Shown here: one piece after another, positions 1-8,394 of the stretch
How positions within the stretch are numbered: the first letter of the stretch is position 1
How the letters are laid out: each line of letters opens with the position of its first letter
Assembly: GCA_001314685.1 (NCBI GenBank)
Contig: LJNT01000146.1
Coordinates: 1 to 40,059 of the forward strand
Source: Rhodobacteraceae bacterium HLUCCA09
GTDB lineage: Bacteria; Pseudomonadota; Alphaproteobacteria; Rhodobacterales; Rhodobacteraceae
Length of the DNA: 40,059 nt
Direction: 5' to 3'
Notes under the pieces: model-generated
Database searches by the model: none
Told to the model about the DNA's origin: nothing
What the model saw: the letters and a program-made list of their open reading frames with translations, nothing else
Program-made: the position numbers and the translations under genes

Positions 1-1
1 A

Positions 2-289
2 TGGGCCTGGCTTCCGGACCTCGCGGGCTGGATCGCGCGCCTCGCGACCGGCCTCGCGGACGGTGCGCCGCCGCTCCTGCACGCGGGCACGCCGCCCGTG
101 ATCGGCGATCTCGAGCTCGCCCGCGCCGTGGCCGCGCGCCTGCCCGGCACCGTGGTTCGCGCCGCGCCGCCGCCCCATGCCGCGACGCGCCCCCCGATGG
201 GCACCGCCCATGACGACGCTCTGCCGCAGGCCGACTGGACGCCGATCCCGGACGCGCTCGACCGGCTCGTCGCACGGGTGCCGGCATGA
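2..289 (+). CDS. 3' end of an unrecognised protein (partial, cut by window edge)
   Basis: The open frame entering from the left edge gives about 95 residues ending in LDRLVARVPA, and its TGA overlaps the ATG of the next gene (ATGA at 286-289), which is the arrangement used throughout this window. The visible part is rich in Ala, Pro and Arg, with a stretch LLHAGTPPVIGDLELARAVA that could be an alpha/beta loop and helix. I do not recognise the family. Its overlap with a Gfo/Idh oxidoreductase suggests a sugar-acid or related catabolic operon that begins outside the window. An internal ATG in another frame at position 1 gives an Arg-rich shadow and was not used. Confidence 0.6.
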   Translation, partial: WAWLPDLAGWIARLATGLADGAPPLLHAGTPPVIGDLELARAVAARLPGTVVRAAPPPHAATRPPMGTAHDDALPQADWTPIPDALDRLVARVPA

Positions 290-1311
290 CGCCCCTGCGC
301 CTGATCCTCGTCGGCCTCGGCGCACGCTCGCGCGTCTGGCAGCGGGTGATCGCCGACAATCCCGACGCGCAGATCGTGGCCGCCTGCGACCCCGATCCGG
401 CGGCGCGCGCGCGGGCGGCCGAGGCCCGGCCCGACCTTCCGATCGGCGCCGCGATATCCGACATCGTCGGCGTCGCCGCCGACGCCGCGGTGCTCGCCAC
501 GCCGCCCGGCGGCCGAGAGCGCCAGATCGAGGCCTGCTGCGCCGCCGGGCTCGCGATCCTCGCTGAGAAGCCGCTGGCCGACGACGTGGCGCTGGCCGCG
601 CGCTATGTCGCCATGGCAGAGACGGCCGGCATTCCCCTGATCGTCGGGCTGAACTTCCGCTATCTCGCCGTGACGCAGGCGCTGCGCGAGCTGCTCCGGA
701 GTGGCGCGATCGGGCGGCCGGAATTCGGGCGCTTCCTCTACGAACGCTGGCGCGACGGCACGCAGGGCTGGCTGAACTCCTACCCGCTCAGCATGGACCA
801 CCCGATGCTGTGGGAGCAGTCGATCCACCATTTCGACCTGATGCGCTTCGTCTACGGCACCGACGCCGCGCGCCTGCAGGCCCATACCTTCAACCCGAGC
901 TGGTCGATGTATCGCGGCGACGCCAACGTCTCGGCGCTCATCCACTTCGAGAACGGCATGTGCGTGACCTATCAGGGCACGTGGCAGGCCGGACACGAGC
1001 CGATGAACTTCGACTGGCGCACCGACGGCACCGACGGCATCGCCGTCCAGCGCGCGATGTTCGGCGATCTCGGCTGGGCCCCGCGGATGCAGGCCGGGCT
1101 GACCGAGGTGCCGCTGCCGCCCCACGAGCCATGGATCACCGACGCGGCCGCGCTGCTGCGGATGTTCGTGGCGACCTGCCGCGGGGCCGACCCGGAATGC
1201 ACCGGACGCGACCACCTGCAATCCCTCTACATGCTCGCGGCCTGCATCCTGTCGTCCGAGCGCCGCGCCAGCGTGGCGATCCCGGAAATCGCCGAAATGG
1301 CAGCGGCGTAG
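286..1311 (+). CDS. Gfo/Idh/MocA family NAD(P)-dependent oxidoreductase
   Basis: A 341-residue protein of the usual family length. The N-terminal Rossmann fold opens with LVGLGARS (residues 8-15), and the family EKP signature is E94-K95-P96, where the Lys normally sits in the active site. The C-terminal alpha/beta domain carries H181-H182-F-D184, matching the conserved HxxD-type catalytic stretch. Family members oxidise or reduce sugars, inositols, sugar acids or imines in the cytoplasm; the substrate here cannot be assigned. The start is fixed by a 4-base overlap with the upstream partial gene. An 82-base gap separates it from the solute-binding protein gene. It is clearly different from the second Gfo/Idh protein at 3007 and is not a recent duplicate. 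Confidence 0.9.
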   Translation: MTPLRLILVGLGARSRVWQRVIADNPDAQIVAACDPDPAARARAAEARPDLPIGAAISDIVGVAADAAVLATPPGGRERQIEACCAAGLAILAEKPLADDVALAARYVAMAETAGIPLIVGLNFRYLAVTQALRELLRSGAIGRPEFGRFLYERWRDGTQGWLNSYPLSMDHPMLWEQSIHHFDLMRFVYGTDAARLQAHTFNPSWSMYRGDANVSALIHFENGMCVTYQGTWQAGHEPMNFDWRTDGTDGIAVQRAMFGDLGWAPRMQAGLTEVPLPPHEPWITDAAALLRMFVATCRGADPECTGRDHLQSLYMLAACILSSERRASVAIPEIAEMAAA

Positions 1312-1393
1312 CGCCCGCGAGCGGTGTCGAATACCCCGGCCTCGCGCGGCGAGGCGGGCCTGGAGCGGATCGGAATTAGTAGAGGACGGACCC

Positions 1394-2950
1394 ATGAGAT
1401 CACGGATGCAGCGGGCGATGACCCTGCTGGCGGCGACCTGCCTTCCGGCGGCGGCGCCGGCACAGGTCGCGCCGGACGAGACCACCCTCGTGGTGGGGCT
1501 GAGCGCGGATGCGAGCACCTTCGAGCCGGCCGAGATCCGCTCGATGGACAATTCCAACGTCGCCCGGCACATCTTCACGGCGCTGACCAGCATCGACGAC
1601 GAGGGCCGGATCGTGCCGCGTCTCGCCACCGGCTGGACGATCAGCGACGACGGCACGCAGATGGTCTTCTCCCTGCCCGAGGGGCATGTCTGCGAGGATG
1701 GCGAGCCGCTGACGGCGGAGGACGTGGCCTATTCCTGGAACCGCGCGGCCGACCCGGCCAACGCCTTCGCCGGCAACACGCCGGGCTTCGTCTATACCTC
1801 GATGGAGTTCGCCGGCGCGGAGGTGATCGACGAGACGACGGTCGCGATCAACACCCGCTCCGACACGGGGATGGGGCTCGGCTTCACCTCGCAGGTGTTC
1901 ATCCATTGCAAGGACAGCTACGAGGCGATGACGGCCGAGGAGATCGCCCGGTCGCCCGTTTCCTCCGGCGAATACCGGCTGGCGGCGTGGGACGTGAACC
2001 GGCAGCTGGTGCTGGAGAAGTGGCAGGGCGAGGGCAATTTCGACCGGATCGTCTACCGCATCATCCCCGAGGATTCCACGCGCATCGCCGAGCTTCTGGT
2101 CGGCAATGTCGACATCATCACCAATGTCGCGCCCGACCAGGTCGAGGTGATCGAGCAGAGCGGGACCGCCGAGGTGCAGATCATGCAGGGTCTGCGCCGC
2201 ATGTATATCGGGTTCAACCAGGACCCGGAATTCGACGGCATCGCCGGCGAGGCCGTGCGCGACGAGAACGTGCGGCGCGCGCTGCAATACGCGGTGGACG
2301 TGCCCTCGATCTGCCGGCAGCTGCTGAACTTCGAATGCGAGCGGGCCACCGGGCTCGTGAACCCGCCGAACGGGCATCCGGACCTGGAGCCCTACCCCTA
2401 CGATCCTCAGACGGCGGAGCGGCTGCTGGACGAGGCGGGCTATCCGCGGGGCGAGGACGGCGTGCGCTTCGAGATCACGCTGCAATCGCCGAACGGGCGC
2501 TACGTCAACGACGCCAGCGTCGCGCTCGCCGTGGGCGCGTATCTGACCGATGTAGGCGTCGAGACCAACGTGGACCTGCTGGAATGGTCGTCCGTCTACG
2601 TGCCGCTGATCCGCGCGCACAAGGCCGGCCCGATCTTCCTTCTGGGGTCGGGCGGCGCGCTGTGGAGCACGATCTACGACATGGCGCTGCTGCGCGAGGT
2701 CGAGAGCGGGCCGAACTACACCAACTGGGCCGACCCGCGCTGGTTCGACCGGTGGGACGATCTCGCCGCCGCCGCCTCGCCGGAAGAGGAGCAGCGGATC
2801 ATCAACGAGATGCTGCAGGTCTTCTACGATCACGGGCCCTGGCTGCTGATGTATTTCCAGCCCGACTTCTATGGCGTCAGCGACCGGATCGAGTGGAGCG
2901 CGCGCCGCGACGAGCACGTGAACCTCTGGGACGCGCGCGTCGCCGACTGA
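1394..2950 (+). CDS. ABC transporter substrate-binding protein, family 5 (peptide/nickel type)
   Basis: A 518-residue periplasmic binding protein. The N-terminus MRSRMQRAMTLLAATCLPAA is a Sec signal peptide with likely cleavage near APAQ. The mature part has the SBP_bac_5 layout: an early ATGW-x-ISDDG segment, the EGHVCEDGEPLTAEDVAYSW block (usually GVxFHDGxPxTAxDV), an SGEYRL segment in place of the usual GTGPY, and an NVRRALQYAVD block. GAGGAC lies about 6 bases before the ATG. No permease genes adjoin it, so it probably works with one of the permease sets elsewhere in the window or outside. A perfect hairpin follows the stop. It binds an unknown peptide-like or other solute. Confidence 0.92.
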   Translation: MRSRMQRAMTLLAATCLPAAAPAQVAPDETTLVVGLSADASTFEPAEIRSMDNSNVARHIFTALTSIDDEGRIVPRLATGWTISDDGTQMVFSLPEGHVCEDGEPLTAEDVAYSWNRAADPANAFAGNTPGFVYTSMEFAGAEVIDETTVAINTRSDTGMGLGFTSQVFIHCKDSYEAMTAEEIARSPVSSGEYRLAAWDVNRQLVLEKWQGEGNFDRIVYRIIPEDSTRIAELLVGNVDIITNVAPDQVEVIEQSGTAEVQIMQGLRRMYIGFNQDPEFDGIAGEAVRDENVRRALQYAVDVPSICRQLLNFECERATGLVNPPNGHPDLEPYPYDPQTAERLLDEAGYPRGEDGVRFEITLQSPNGRYVNDASVALAVGAYLTDVGVETNVDLLEWSSVYVPLIRAHKAGPIFLLGSGGALWSTIYDMALLREVESGPNYTNWADPRWFDRWDDLAAAASPEEEQRIINEMLQVFYDHGPWLLMYFQPDFYGVSDRIEWSARRDEHVNLWDARVAD

Positions 2951-2961
2951 CCCACCCCTGC

Positions 2962-2985
2962 GCCGGCCCGCCTGCGCGGGCCGGC
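2962..2985 (+). terminator. Perfect GC hairpin after the first SBP gene
   Basis: GCCGGCCCGC (2962-2971) and GCGGGCCGGC (2976-2985) are exact reverse complements around a CTGC loop, starting 11 bases after the SBP stop. There is no T-run, and the next gene follows 21 bases later on the same strand. This looks more like a 3' stabiliser or partial terminator that favours SBP mRNA over downstream genes than a full stop signal. Confidence 0.6.
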
Positions 2986-3006
2986 ACGACCCAACGAGGA
3001 GACATC

Positions 3007-4089
3007 ATGCTGACTGTCGGGATCATCGGGGCGAGCTTCGCCCGCGACGCCTATCTTCCGGCCCTCGCCCATGTCGAGGGCGCCACGGTCGGGGCGCTGG
3101 CGTCCGGCCGGCTGGAGAGCGCGCGGGCCGCCGCCGAGCCGCACGGGATCGAGGCCGTCTACGACGACTGGGAACGGATGCTCGCCGAGCACGCCTTCGA
3201 CCTCGTCTGCATCGCCACGCCCACGGTGATGCACAGGCCCATGGTGCTCGCGGCGCTCGCGCGCGGGGCGCATGTACTGTGCGAGAAGCCCACCGCGATG
3301 AATGCGGGCGAGGCGCGAGACATGCTGGACGCGGCGCGCGCGGCCGGGCGGCTGCACATGATCGACCACGAGCTGCGCTTCAACCCCAACCGCGTCCGCA
3401 TCGCCGAGCTGATCCATGCCGGCGAGCTGGGCGAGATACGCCATGTCAACATCGCCAATATCGGTTCCTCCTGGGCCGATCCCGCCGGCCGTCCCAAGGG
3501 CGACTGGTGGTCGGACGCCGCGATGGGGGGCGGCCGGCTGGGGGCCAACGGCTCGCACCAGGTCGACCTGCTGCGTTGGTGGCTGGGCGAGCCGGCGGCG
3601 GTCGTCGGGCAGGCGCTCACCATGATTCCCGACCGGGTCGACAAGGCGACCGGCGAGCCCTGGACGGCGACCGCCGACGACCTGTCCCATTTCACGATGG
3701 AGATGCGGTCGGGCGCCTTGGCGCAGGTCTTCATGTCCGGCGTCGCGGCGGCGAACATCGGCAACGAGACGCAGATCTTCGGCACGAAGGGGACGATCCG
3801 GCTGAGCAATTCCGACGAGCGGCTGCACTTCGCGAAGGCGGGGCAGGGCTTCGAGGACATCACCGTCGACGACCCCAACGCGCGGCTTGCGGGCCTGAAC
3901 AAGGGCATCTGGAACGTCTCGGTGGTCGGCGTGCTGCGGGAGCTGACGGCCGCCATCGCGGAGGCGCGCGAGTTGCGGCGCGGGGCGACCTTCGTGGACG
4001 GGCTGCGCAACCAGATGGTGCTCGACGCCGTGGTCGCCTCGACCGCGAGCCGCGGCTGGGAGCCGCTCGACATGGACGGCGCCGCGTGA
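3007..4089 (+). CDS. Gfo/Idh/MocA family oxidoreductase (second)
   Basis: A 360-residue NAD(P)-dependent oxidoreductase. It starts MLTVGIIGASFARD, giving the dinucleotide-binding loop G5-I-I-G8-A-S10, and has the EKP motif at E93-K94-P95. The putative catalytic stretch SHQVDLLRW has H184 and D187. The C-terminal domain includes a FGTKGTIRL segment common in this family. The start is supported by GAGGAG about 7 bases upstream of ATG. Its TGA overlaps the GTG start of the next gene (an SDR), so the two are translationally coupled and likely act on the same intermediate. The substrate is unknown; sugars, inositols and imines are all possible in this family. Confidence 0.9.
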   Translation: MLTVGIIGASFARDAYLPALAHVEGATVGALASGRLESARAAAEPHGIEAVYDDWERMLAEHAFDLVCIATPTVMHRPMVLAALARGAHVLCEKPTAMNAGEARDMLDAARAAGRLHMIDHELRFNPNRVRIAELIHAGELGEIRHVNIANIGSSWADPAGRPKGDWWSDAAMGGGRLGANGSHQVDLLRWWLGEPAAVVGQALTMIPDRVDKATGEPWTATADDLSHFTMEMRSGALAQVFMSGVAAANIGNETQIFGTKGTIRLSNSDERLHFAKAGQGFEDITVDDPNARLAGLNKGIWNVSVVGVLRELTAAIAEARELRRGATFVDGLRNQMVLDAVVASTASRGWEPLDMDGAA

Positions 4090-4802
4090 TCCCGCCGCTC
4101 GGCGATCAGCGCGTGCTCGTCACCGGCGCGGCCCACGGCCTCGGCGCGGCGCTCGCGCGCGGCTTCGCGGCCGCCGGCGCCGATCTCGTGCTGCTGGACG
4201 CCGACGCGGCCGGCCTCGACGCGGTCCGGGAGGCGACCGGCGGGCGCGCGCTCTGCTGGGTAGTCGATCTGGCCGATGCGACCGCGACCGCCGCGGCCCT
4301 CGCCGACCTGCCCGGCCCGGTCGACACGCTGATCCACAACGCCGCGATCCTGCAGCCCGAGCCGCTGGAGACGCTCGACCTCGGGCGGTTCTCGGCGACG
4401 CTCAATGTCGGCATCCAGGCCGGCTTCCAGCTGTCCCGCGCCGTCTGGGCGGGGATGAAGGCGCGCGGCGGCGGCGCGCTGATCTTCGTCTCGTCGCAAT
4501 CGGGCATCCGCGGCTTCGCCGACGAAAGCGCCTACTGCGCCGCCAAGCACGCGCTCGAGGGCTTCTCGAAATGCCTCGCCATCGAGGGCGCGCCGCATGG
4601 CATCCTGTCCTGCACCGTCACGCCCGGGATGGCGATGCATACGCCGATGTCCGAGCGCAACTACCCGCCTCAACTCAAGGCGCGCTGGGTCGAGCCCGAC
4701 CGGCTCGCCCCCGCCTTCCTGCGCATCGCCGCGACGCGCGATCCCGCCTTCTCGGGCGCGCGCCTCGACGCATGGGCGCTGTCGCAGGCGGAGACGGCAT
4801 GA
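4086..4802 (+). CDS. SDR family oxidoreductase
   Basis: A 238-residue classical short-chain dehydrogenase. The cofactor loop TGAAHGLG is at residues 13-20, an NNAG-like HNAA follows the fourth strand, and the catalytic pair is Y150 and K154 in YCAAK. The GTG start at 4086 is chosen because it overlaps the stop of the Gfo/Idh gene (GTGA) and places the TGxxxGxG loop where the family has it; longer in-frame starts lie inside the upstream gene. A distinctive HTPMSE stretch after the TPG motif recurs as HTAMSE in the SDR at 15035, so the two belong to one subfamily. It probably interconverts a hydroxyl and a carbonyl on a catabolic intermediate. Confidence 0.88.
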   Translation: MIPPLGDQRVLVTGAAHGLGAALARGFAAAGADLVLLDADAAGLDAVREATGGRALCWVVDLADATATAAALADLPGPVDTLIHNAAILQPEPLETLDLGRFSATLNVGIQAGFQLSRAVWAGMKARGGGALIFVSSQSGIRGFADESAYCAAKHALEGFSKCLAIEGAPHGILSCTVTPGMAMHTPMSERNYPPQLKARWVEPDRLAPAFLRIAATRDPAFSGARLDAWALSQAETA

Positions 4803-4995
4803 GGGGGGACCGCCCCGGCCGCGCCACGGCAGCGATCCGGGCGACCGCGTCACGCGCGGGCGCATCGGCGCCGTCGCCGCCATGTCCGCACCGCGCGCAT
4901 CGCACCGCGCCGCCCGGTCGTCGCGGCCCCCTCCTGCCCGGCGCGTCGCGTCGGGCGGACGCTCTCCAGCCGACCACTCCCCGAAAGGACATCGC

Positions 4996-6666
4996 ATGAC
5001 CGTCGAGATCGCGTTCGACACCTACCACGGCTATGACGCCATGACGGCGCATCTGCACGCGCTGGCCGAAGCCTATCCGCGGCTCTGCACGCTGACCTCG
5101 ATCGCCAAGACCTTCCGCGGCCGCGACGTCTGGTTCCTGACGATCACCAATCCCGACACCGGCCCCGCCGCGGAGAAACCCGGCTTCTACATCGACGCGC
5201 AGATCCATGCCGAGGAGCACGCCACGAGCGCCACCGCGCTCTACGCCTGCTGGTACCTGCTGACGAGATACGGCGAGGACGAGGAGGTGACGCGGCTGCT
5301 GGACCGGCAGGTCTTCTACGTCATTCCGCGCATCAATCCCGACGGCGCCGAATACGCCCTCACCGCGCCCTACTACCCGTGGTGCGGCAACGGGCGCTGC
5401 CTGCCCGGCGAGGACCGGACCGACGGGCTGATCCCGCAGGACCTGAACGGCGACGGCTACATCGTGCAGATGCGCGTGCCCGATCCCAAGGGCGAGTGGA
5501 AGAAGGACCCGGAGGATCCCCGCATCCTCGTGCAGCGCGAGCCGGGCGAGGAGGGGGGCGACTACTACCGCCTCTATCCCGAGGGGATGATCGAGAACTA
5601 CGACGGCGTCCACGTCCAGATCCATCCGCAGCAGGACGGGAACATGAACCGCAACTTCCCGATCAACTGGAGCCCGCGGGAATACGGCGCCGGCGCCTAC
5701 CCCTTCAGCGAGCCCGAGGCCTTCGGCATGGGGCAGGTGATCCTGAACCATCCCAACATCGCCGGCATGTGCGCCTATCACACCCATGGCGGCATCATCC
5801 TGCGCCCCTCGATGATGAAGACGGACGCCGAGATGAGCCCGCGCGACCTCGCGCTCTACAAGGACCTCGGCGCGGTGGGCGAACGGCTCACGGGATATCC
5901 CACGATCTCGACCTACGAGGAGTTCACGCCCGACAAGTCGAAGGCCCGGCATGGCAGCCTCAAGGACTGGGTCTACGAGGAAATGGGGATCATCTGCTTC
6001 TCGACCGAGCTGTGGGATCTCGAGCGCACGGCCGGCGTGCCGAAGGTCGGCTACTACAACCTCTACCCGCGCGACGACGAGACGACGCGCAAGGTGTTCC
6101 GCTGGGTGGTCGAGAATGTCGGCGAGCACGGCTTCCGAGACTGGGAAGCCTTCGACCACCCGCAGCTCGGCCCCGTCGAGATCGGCGGCATGGTCTACAT
6201 CTGGTCCTACCGCAACCCGCCCGGGCACATGCTGGAGGCGATCTGCCATGCCAACGTGATGTTCAATCTCAGGCACGCCGCCGCCGCGCCGCGCGTGCGC
6301 ATCGACACGGTGACGGTCGAGCCGCTGGGGGCCGACCTGCACAGGGTGACGGCGATCGTGTCCAACCACGGCTACCTGCCCACGAACCTGTCGGACGTGG
6401 CGGTGCAGAACGGCGTGGCGAAGCCCGTCACGGTGAGCTTGGGCTGCGAGGGGGCGGAGGTGGCGATGAACCCCGCCGTGGTGGATCTCGGCAACCTCGC
6501 CGGGCGCAACGAGCGCAAATACGCCTATTCCAACTGGGGCCAGCAATGGTCGCCCGTGTCGCGCAAGGTCGAATGGCTGGTCAGGGCGCAGGGCGCGGGC
6601 GCGTCCGTCACCGTGACGGCCGCGTCGGAGAAGGGCGGCACGCATCGGGCGACGGCGCCGCTCTGA
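4996..6666 (+). CDS. M14 family zinc carboxypeptidase-like protein
   Basis: A 556-residue protein with the M14 metallopeptidase fold. The zinc motif HxxE is H71-A-E-E74 in QIHAEEHATS. A third zinc ligand is likely H262 in AYHTHGG, preceded by an MNRNFP motif like the arginine and substrate-binding segment of the family. The general base is probably E338 in STELW. The C-terminal ~130 residues look like a beta-sandwich extension. There is no signal peptide, so it is probably cytoplasmic and acts on imported short peptides or amides. GAAAGGA lies 6 bases before the ATG. The 193 bases between the SDR and this start are GC-rich; the open frame runs through them but shows no protein-like features, so the downstream ATG is preferred. 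Confidence 0.88.
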   Translation: MTVEIAFDTYHGYDAMTAHLHALAEAYPRLCTLTSIAKTFRGRDVWFLTITNPDTGPAAEKPGFYIDAQIHAEEHATSATALYACWYLLTRYGEDEEVTRLLDRQVFYVIPRINPDGAEYALTAPYYPWCGNGRCLPGEDRTDGLIPQDLNGDGYIVQMRVPDPKGEWKKDPEDPRILVQREPGEEGGDYYRLYPEGMIENYDGVHVQIHPQQDGNMNRNFPINWSPREYGAGAYPFSEPEAFGMGQVILNHPNIAGMCAYHTHGGIILRPSMMKTDAEMSPRDLALYKDLGAVGERLTGYPTISTYEEFTPDKSKARHGSLKDWVYEEMGIICFSTELWDLERTAGVPKVGYYNLYPRDDETTRKVFRWVVENVGEHGFRDWEAFDHPQLGPVEIGGMVYIWSYRNPPGHMLEAICHANVMFNLRHAAAAPRVRIDTVTVEPLGADLHRVTAIVSNHGYLPTNLSDVAVQNGVAKPVTVSLGCEGAEVAMNPAVVDLGNLAGRNERKYAYSNWGQQWSPVSRKVEWLVRAQGAGASVTVTAASEKGGTHRATAPL

Positions 6667-6774
6667 GGACCGGTCGCGGGGCAGGCCCCCCGAGAAACGC
6701 CGCGGCGCGGGCCGAGGGCTTCGGGTGGCTCGCGGACTGAAACGGGGCGGTCGCGCGATGCGCGCCCGGTACCC

Positions 6775-6806
6775 TTCATCTTGCTGAAAATATCCCCGCC
6801 GGAGGC
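6775..6806. other. AT-containing intergenic motif between convergent genes
   Basis: The stretch CTTGCTGAAAATATCCCCGC within 6775-6806, followed by CGGAGGC, stands out as AT-rich in a GC-rich gap between the convergent M14 and aminotransferase genes. Similar GGCGGGGATATTT motifs in the gaps of Rhodobacteraceae genomes are recalled from memory and not checked. It may mark transcript ends. The rest of the gap (6667-6879) shows no gene. Confidence 0.35.
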
Positions 6807-6879
6807 ATGCGCCGGCCCGCCGGCCGGGACGGGGAGGGCGGGCGGACGCCCGACGAGTCACTCCCGTCGAGCGCTGGAC

Positions 6880-8064
6880 TCAGACGCGGATGCGCGGCAT
6901 CGCCTCGCGCATCCGGTCGAGCGCCTCGCGGATGCGCTCCTCGGTCTGCAGCAGCGAAAAGCGCACGTAGCGGTCGTCGGGGTCGGCGAAGAGCATGCCC
7001 GGCTGCACCATGACGCGCGCCTCCTCGAGCAGGCGCTCGCAGAAGCGCGTCGCCGGCATCCCCCAGGACGAGACGTTGACATAGACGTAGAACGCCCCCG
7101 CCGGCGTGCCGTAGGTGAACCCGAGCGCGTCGAGCCCCGCGAGCAGCACCTTCCGCCGGGCGACATAGGTGTCGAGGATCTCGTCCACAGCCGATTGCGG
7201 CCCGGTCGCGGCGGCGAGGGCGGCGTGCTGCGACGGGGTCGAGGCGCTGATCGAGAGGGTGTGGCGCGGCTCGATGAGCCGGGCGATCACCTGCGCGGGC
7301 GCGGCGACGTAGCCGATCCGCCAGCCGGTCATCGCGTGGCTCTTGGAGAAGCCGTTGATCGTGATGGTGCGGTCGCGCATTCCCGGCAGCGTCGCCATCG
7401 ACAGGTGCTCGGCCCCGTCGAACAGCAGCGCGGCGTAGATCTCGTCGGAGATCGCCACGATGTCGTGGCGCCGGCAGATCTCGGCGATGGCGCGGATCGC
7501 GTCGGGCGGCGTCACGGCGCCGGTGGGGTTGTTCGGCGTGACCACGACCACGGCCTTGGTGCGGTCGGTGATCGCCGCCTCCACCGCGTCGGGCCGCAGG
7601 GCGAAGCCGTCCTCCTCGCGCGTCTGCACCGGCACGAGCACGCCGTCCAGCATCCGGATCGCGGTGTCGTAGGAGGTGAAGCGCGGCGCGGGCAGGATGA
7701 TCTCGTCGCCCGGATCGACCAGCGCGAGCATGCACAGCATCACCGCCTCCTGCGTCCCGGCGGTCACGATCACCTCCGAGGCGGCGTAGTCCAGCCCGTA
7801 GACCCGGGCGAGATAGTCGGCGATCGCCTGCCGGAGCGGGGGCATCCCGGCGGGATGCGTGTATTTCACGCGGCCTTCCGAGATGGCCGCGGCCACCGCC
7901 TCGACCACGTGCCGCGGGGTCGGCGCGTCGGGGTCGCCGAGGCCCATCATGATCACGTCGTCGAGCTGCGCGGCGCGTTCGACGAGCTTCTGGCGGTAGG
8001 ACGCGTCGCTCGGGCGCACGCGGTTCGAGAGGGCCTGCATCAGGCGGGGCGATTGGGCGTCCAT
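6880..8064 (-). CDS. Class I/II PLP-dependent aminotransferase
   Basis: A 394-residue fold-type I aminotransferase, standard length for the aspartate aminotransferase group. The PLP-binding lysine is K241 in NGFSKSHAMTGWRIGY, and the cofactor-contact segments TPNNPTG and SDEIYA are present, together with a C-terminal RFSLLQTEERI arginine region for the substrate carboxylate. The ATG at 8064 is chosen because GGAG lies 6 bases upstream; an upstream in-frame ATG adds 19 residues unlike the family and would place the operator-like site inside the gene. It is transcribed away from the permease operon through a shared 330-base gap. The likely role is transamination of an amino acid released from the imported substrate. 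Confidence 0.92.
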   Translation of the reverse strand: MDAQSPRLMQALSNRVRPSDASYRQKLVERAAQLDDVIMMGLGDPDAPTPRHVVEAVAAAISEGRVKYTHPAGMPPLRQAIADYLARVYGLDYAASEVIVTAGTQEAVMLCMLALVDPGDEIILPAPRFTSYDTAIRMLDGVLVPVQTREEDGFALRPDAVEAAITDRTKAVVVVTPNNPTGAVTPPDAIRAIAEICRRHDIVAISDEIYAALLFDGAEHLSMATLPGMRDRTITINGFSKSHAMTGWRIGYVAAPAQVIARLIEPRHTLSISASTPSQHAALAAATGPQSAVDEILDTYVARRKVLLAGLDALGFTYGTPAGAFYVYVNVSSWGMPATRFCERLLEEARVMVQPGMLFADPDDRYVRFSLLQTEERIREALDRMREAMPRIRV

Positions 8065-8103
8065 TCGGTCTCCGGCAATGTCGTGTAGGTGCAGCCCCGT
8101 CGG

Positions 8104-8121
8104 TTGTATACAGGCTAACAA
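8104..8121. promoter_or_regulatory. Putative GntR/FCD operator, site 1
   Basis: TTGTATACAGGCTAACAA contains a GTATAC palindrome core and a CTAACAA half. It lies 40 bases upstream of the aminotransferase start and overlaps a possible TATACA -10 box. The core fits the GT-N-AC operators known for FCD-type GntR repressors. Confidence 0.5.
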
Positions 8122-8345
8122 GCGGAATCAACGCATCGCATCGCGCATGGTCCGCGGCGGCGCCTTCGCGCCGCTTCGAGGGCCGCGGGCGGCACATGTC
8201 CGGCTGCATCCGCCCGGTGACGGCCCGCGAGGGAGGCTGCCCTTGTCGCGCTGCCGACTTTTGCCGCACTTCGGCGCGATAGGCGGCGATACTGGCCGCG
8301 GGCGGCGGCAGACCGCGCGGATCGGTCCCCGCATGCGTTGACGCC

Positions 8346-8366
8346 ATTGTATTCTTGTCTAACAAT
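8346..8366. promoter_or_regulatory. Putative GntR/FCD operator, site 2
   Basis: From 8346, ATTGT and ACAAT arms form an inverted repeat 21 bases long, containing TTGTAT followed six bases later by CTAACAA, the same two halves as site 1. It starts 49 bases before the permease ATG and overlaps a possible TTGACG/TAACAA promoter. Confidence 0.5.
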
Positions 8367-8394
8367 TACCGGACCACCGCGCGGGGGCGCTCGC

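Larger units (their letters stand above)
8065..8394. promoter_or_regulatory. Divergent promoter region of aminotransferase and permease operon
   Basis: This 330-base gap has no convincing gene; its open frames are Arg-rich shadows. It holds two operator-like motifs, one near each end (8104-8121 and 8346-8366). On the minus strand TTGATT, 15 bases and TATACA could form a promoter for the aminotransferase, with TATACA inside the operator. On the plus strand TTGACG (8338-8343), 16 bases and TAACAA (8360-8365) is a weaker candidate for the permease operon. Confidence 0.5.

Noticed and set aside
1-213. Plus-strand frame starting with ATG at position 1
   Set aside because: Arg-rich reading in a different frame from the gene whose stop overlaps the next start; a shadow.
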